A stretch of 15,786 nucleotides of DNA from positions 1-15,786 of the forward strand of contig DATAOP010000064.1 in NCBI GenBank assembly GCA_036265675.1, read 5' to 3'. Shown here one piece after another: positions 13,960 to 15,786 of the stretch. The notes beneath the pieces are model-generated. The model was not told the DNA's origin and made no database searches. It saw nothing but the letters and a program-made list of their open reading frames with translations. The DNA is from VRUE01 sp036265675. GTDB lineage: Bacteria; Actinomycetota; Thermoleophilia; Solirubrobacterales; 70-9. Both the position numbers and the translations under genes were made by a program. How positions within the stretch are numbered: the stretch's first letter is position 1; each line of letters opens with the position of its first letter.

Positions 13960-14454
13960 ATGCTCGCCTACCTGTTCTGGCACCGGCCGCGCGAGGGGGT
14001 GGACCCGGAGCGCTACGAGGAGGCGCTGCGGGAGTTCCACTCGAGGCTCGAGACCGAGTCGGCCTGCTTCCGGCTGGGCGAGCTGCCCTTCGACCCGGGC
14101 CCGGGCTACGAGGACTGGTACCTGGTCGACGATTGGAGCTCCCTCGGCCGCTTGAACGAGGCTGCCGTCGACGCCGCCAGGCGGCCCGCCCACGACCACG
14201 CGGCCGACGACGCCGGGGCCGGCTGGGGCGCCGTCTACTCGCTGGTGCGCGGGGCGGCCGAGCCGCCCGCAGGGGCCGAATGGCACGACAAGCCCCGCCT
14301 CGTCCCGACCGACACCTTCCTCGCCGACCTCCCCGAGACGACGATCTGGCGCCGCGAGCTCGCCCTCGGCCCGGCGCCGGAGTTCTGCGTCGCGGTCCCG
14401 GGCGCCGGCCGGCGCGAGCCAATCTGGGGCCCGGATCAGGGCAGGCGCGCCTGA
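13960..14454 (+). CDS. Conserved hypothetical protein, 164 residues
   Basis: No confident function. The protein begins MLAYLFWHRPREGVDPERYEEALREFHSRL and continues with PGYEDWYLVDDWSSLGRLNEAAVD, a pattern I associate with a conserved uncharacterised actinobacterial family; it could form ferredoxin-like (dimeric alpha-beta barrel) units. It is rich in Trp, Tyr and Asp, and a second half (YSLVRGAA ... WHDKP ... WRRELALGPAPEFCVAVPG) is also patterned. Cytoplasmic: no signal or membrane segment. GAGGAG lies in the end of the preceding gene, upstream of its ATG. Its 3' end overlaps the convergent alkyltransferase-like gene by 19 bp inside a palindrome. Confidence 0.75.
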   Translation: MLAYLFWHRPREGVDPERYEEALREFHSRLETESACFRLGELPFDPGPGYEDWYLVDDWSSLGRLNEAAVDAARRPAHDHAADDAGAGWGAVYSLVRGAAEPPAGAEWHDKPRLVPTDTFLADLPETTIWRRELALGPAPEFCVAVPGAGRREPIWGPDQGRRA

Positions 14455-14457
14455 TCC
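14433..14457. terminator. Palindrome holding both convergent stop codons
   Basis: GGATCAGG (14433-14440) and CCTGATCC (14450-14457) are perfect inverted copies with a 9-nt loop. The plus-strand gene stop (TGA, 14452-14454) and the minus-strand gene stop (TGA, 14438-14436) occupy equivalent places in the two arms. It could act as a small bidirectional terminator, though no U-tract is present. Confidence 0.45.
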
Positions 14458-14726
14458 ATCGCGACCCGCTCGCCGCGGAAGGGCACGCCCTCGGCGACCA
14501 GCAACCGGCGCTGGCGGGCGCCCTTCGCGAGCGAGCCGTCGGCCCTGACGACGCGCCACCAGGGAAGGTCGGGATCGGCGGCCTCGAACAGGACCGCGCC
14601 GGCGTAGCGTGGCGATCCCGGCGAGACGTCGCCGTAGGTCGCGACGAACCCCTCCGGGATCGCGCGCACCCTTCCCAGCACCTCCTCCTCACGGCTCCTT
14701 TCGACGCTGGCTCGCTCCGCGCTCAT
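14436..14726 (-). CDS. Alkyltransferase-like protein (MGMT family, no active-site Cys)
   Basis: A 96-residue DNA-binding protein of the alkyltransferase-like (ATL) group, known to bind O6-alkylguanine and flag it for nucleotide excision repair without removing the alkyl group. It has the C-terminal MGMT fold: VRAIPEGFVATYGDVS with the nucleotide-flipping Tyr31, SPRYAG with the finger Arg40, then DLPWWRVVRADGSLA. The reactive Cys of the PCHR motif is Trp56 and the His is Trp57, so methyl transfer is impossible; the binding residues are kept. The ATG at 14726 overlaps the stop of the luciferase-like gene as ATGA, so translation is coupled. The 3' end overlaps the convergent gene. Confidence 0.88.
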   Translation of the reverse strand: MSAERASVERSREEEVLGRVRAIPEGFVATYGDVSPGSPRYAGAVLFEAADPDLPWWRVVRADGSLAKGARQRRLLVAEGVPFRGERVAMDQARLP

Positions 14727-15748
14727 GCGGGGCCGAAGGCGTCGATCAGCCGGTTCTGGTACTCGCTCAGCTCCTCGGGCGAGATGAAGTAGGTCGGCGG
14801 GGTGAGGAAGAGCCCATCGGCGCGCTCCGCGGTCTGCTCGACCCGCGCTCGCACCTTGTCGAGCGGGCCCGCGGCGCAGTAGGTGTCGACCATCTCGTCG
14901 CTGATCGCGGCCGGGACCGCGGCGAGGTCGCCGCGGCGGAAGGCCTCGCCGGCCTCGGCGGCGTCGTCGGCGAAGCCGTGCAGCTCCCAGAGCGGCCTGT
15001 AGGTCCTGACGGTCGCGTAGAAGGAGATCGTCCGCCGCGCCATCTCGATCGCCTTCGCCTCGTCGTCGTCGATCGCGCAGCAGACCGTCGGCAGGTAGTC
15101 GAAGTCGCCGCGGTCGCGCCCGGAGCGGCGCAACCCCTCCTCGAAGGAGGGGACGACCACCTCGTCGATCCAGCGCAGGCTCTGGATCGGGTGGCCGATC
15201 AGGCCGTCGGCGACGTCACCCGCCATCCGGCACATCCCGCCCTGGACCCCCGCGGTGTAGATCGGCACCGACTCGCGCGGCGCCGGGTGCGGCCGGACCC
15301 ACCCCTTTATGTCGATGTCGTAGTAGCTGCCCTCGTAGCGGATCGGCTCGCCGCTGCCGGCCTGCTGCATGATCAGCCGGGTCGCCTCGATCGCCTCGCG
15401 CAGGTGAGGGGCCGGTTTCCCGTAGGCCGCGTTGTGCCAGGTTTCGTTGAGCCGTTTGACGCCGGAGCCGAGCCCGAGCCGGAAGCGGCCGCCGGACATC
15501 TCGTCGACGTCGAGGGCGCTGACAGCGACGATGAACGGGCTGCGGGTGAACGCCCAGATAATCCCGGTTGCGATCCCGATCGTCTCGGTGCGGCCGGCGA
15601 GGTAGGAGGCCTGGGTGACGGCGGAGCGGAACAGCTCCGGCGCCCAGACGCACTCGACCCCCGCCGCCTCGGCCCGTTTCGCCTCGGCCTCCAGATCGGC
15701 GACGGTGTTGCCGATCGCCGCGACCGAGATCCGGTCCAGCGCGGCCAA
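14723..15748 (-). CDS. Luciferase-like (probably F420-dependent) oxidoreductase
   Basis: A 341-residue or longer flavin/F420 TIM-barrel oxidoreductase of the bacterial luciferase superfamily. Characteristic segments are AAGVECVWAPELFRSAVTQA, IGIATGIIWAFTRSPFIVA, LDVDEMSGGRFRLGLGSG (the family signature around residue 90), and PIYTAGVQGGMCRMAGDVADG. Use of F420 rather than FMN is inferred from resemblance to actinobacterial members; the substrate is unknown. The start is uncertain: TTG at 15748 has no SD, and the frame stays open to the window edge (15786), so the true start may lie beyond it. Its TGA overlaps the ATG of the ATL gene. Confidence 0.88.
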   Translation of the reverse strand: MAALDRISVAAIGNTVADLEAEAKRAEAAGVECVWAPELFRSAVTQASYLAGRTETIGIATGIIWAFTRSPFIVAVSALDVDEMSGGRFRLGLGSGVKRLNETWHNAAYGKPAPHLREAIEATRLIMQQAGSGEPIRYEGSYYDIDIKGWVRPHPAPRESVPIYTAGVQGGMCRMAGDVADGLIGHPIQSLRWIDEVVVPSFEEGLRRSGRDRGDFDYLPTVCCAIDDDEAKAIEMARRTISFYATVRTYRPLWELHGFADDAAEAGEAFRRGDLAAVPAAISDEMVDTYCAAGPLDKVRARVEQTAERADGLFLTPPTYFISPEELSEYQNRLIDAFGPA

Positions 15749-15786
15749 CGACTCAGGCGGGGACCGGCTCGGAGGCGGCCCAGATG

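Overview
The window is about 15.8 kb of very GC-rich bacterial DNA with dense, long antisense shadow frames. The gene content suggests a high-GC actinobacterium, probably Thermoleophilia/Solirubrobacterales. The clues are an F420-type luciferase-family oxidoreductase, a cell-wall-binding-repeat-2 protein, an M23 peptidase with extra cysteine pairs, a small secreted protein whose N-terminus resembles a family common in that class, and several SD-less genes with TAnnnT boxes 6-8 nt before the start. The lineage is inferred from these features and was not tested by a search.

Left part (1-7982), all on the minus strand and transcribed right to left: a membrane-anchored low-complexity protein; the aspartate-family block lysA, hom, thrC, thrB; a small cupin; and the 5' part of gltB, which runs off the left edge. 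lysA/hom overlap by 8 nt and thrC/thrB by 4 nt (ATGA), so these genes look translationally coupled. They carry aspartate semialdehyde to homoserine and threonine and diaminopimelate to lysine. The cupin and gltB each have their own candidate promoter.

The most striking feature is the lysA leader. A perfect 20-bp inverted repeat (7017-7036 and 7160-7179) covers the lysA ribosome binding site and start codon. A perfect 10-bp inverted repeat (7085-7094 and 7102-7111) sits exactly at its centre, position 7098. In lysA mRNA the upstream arm would bury the SD and AUG, so this may be an undescribed translational control element for the whole Lys/Thr block.

Middle part (7983-10751): an AT-rich island, an M23 coiled-coil peptidase and an acyl-CoA dehydrogenase (minus strand). 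Upstream of the dehydrogenase lie two copies of a TetR-type palindrome 33 bp apart, in the divergent promoter region it shares with the plus-strand genes.

Right part (10761-15748): a plus-strand operon of a membrane-anchored CWB2 protein, an 82-aa unknown protein and a metallo-beta-lactamase-fold hydrolase, with overlapping stops and starts; a secreted 174-aa protein followed by a strong hairpin; two small hypothetical genes; and, convergent with them, a minus-strand pair encoding a luciferase-like oxidoreductase and an alkyltransferase-like DNA-binding protein. The two convergent stop codons lie inside the arms of one palindrome. No tRNA, rRNA, CRISPR array, transposase or phage gene was seen, and no gene-free stretch exceeds about 205 bp.
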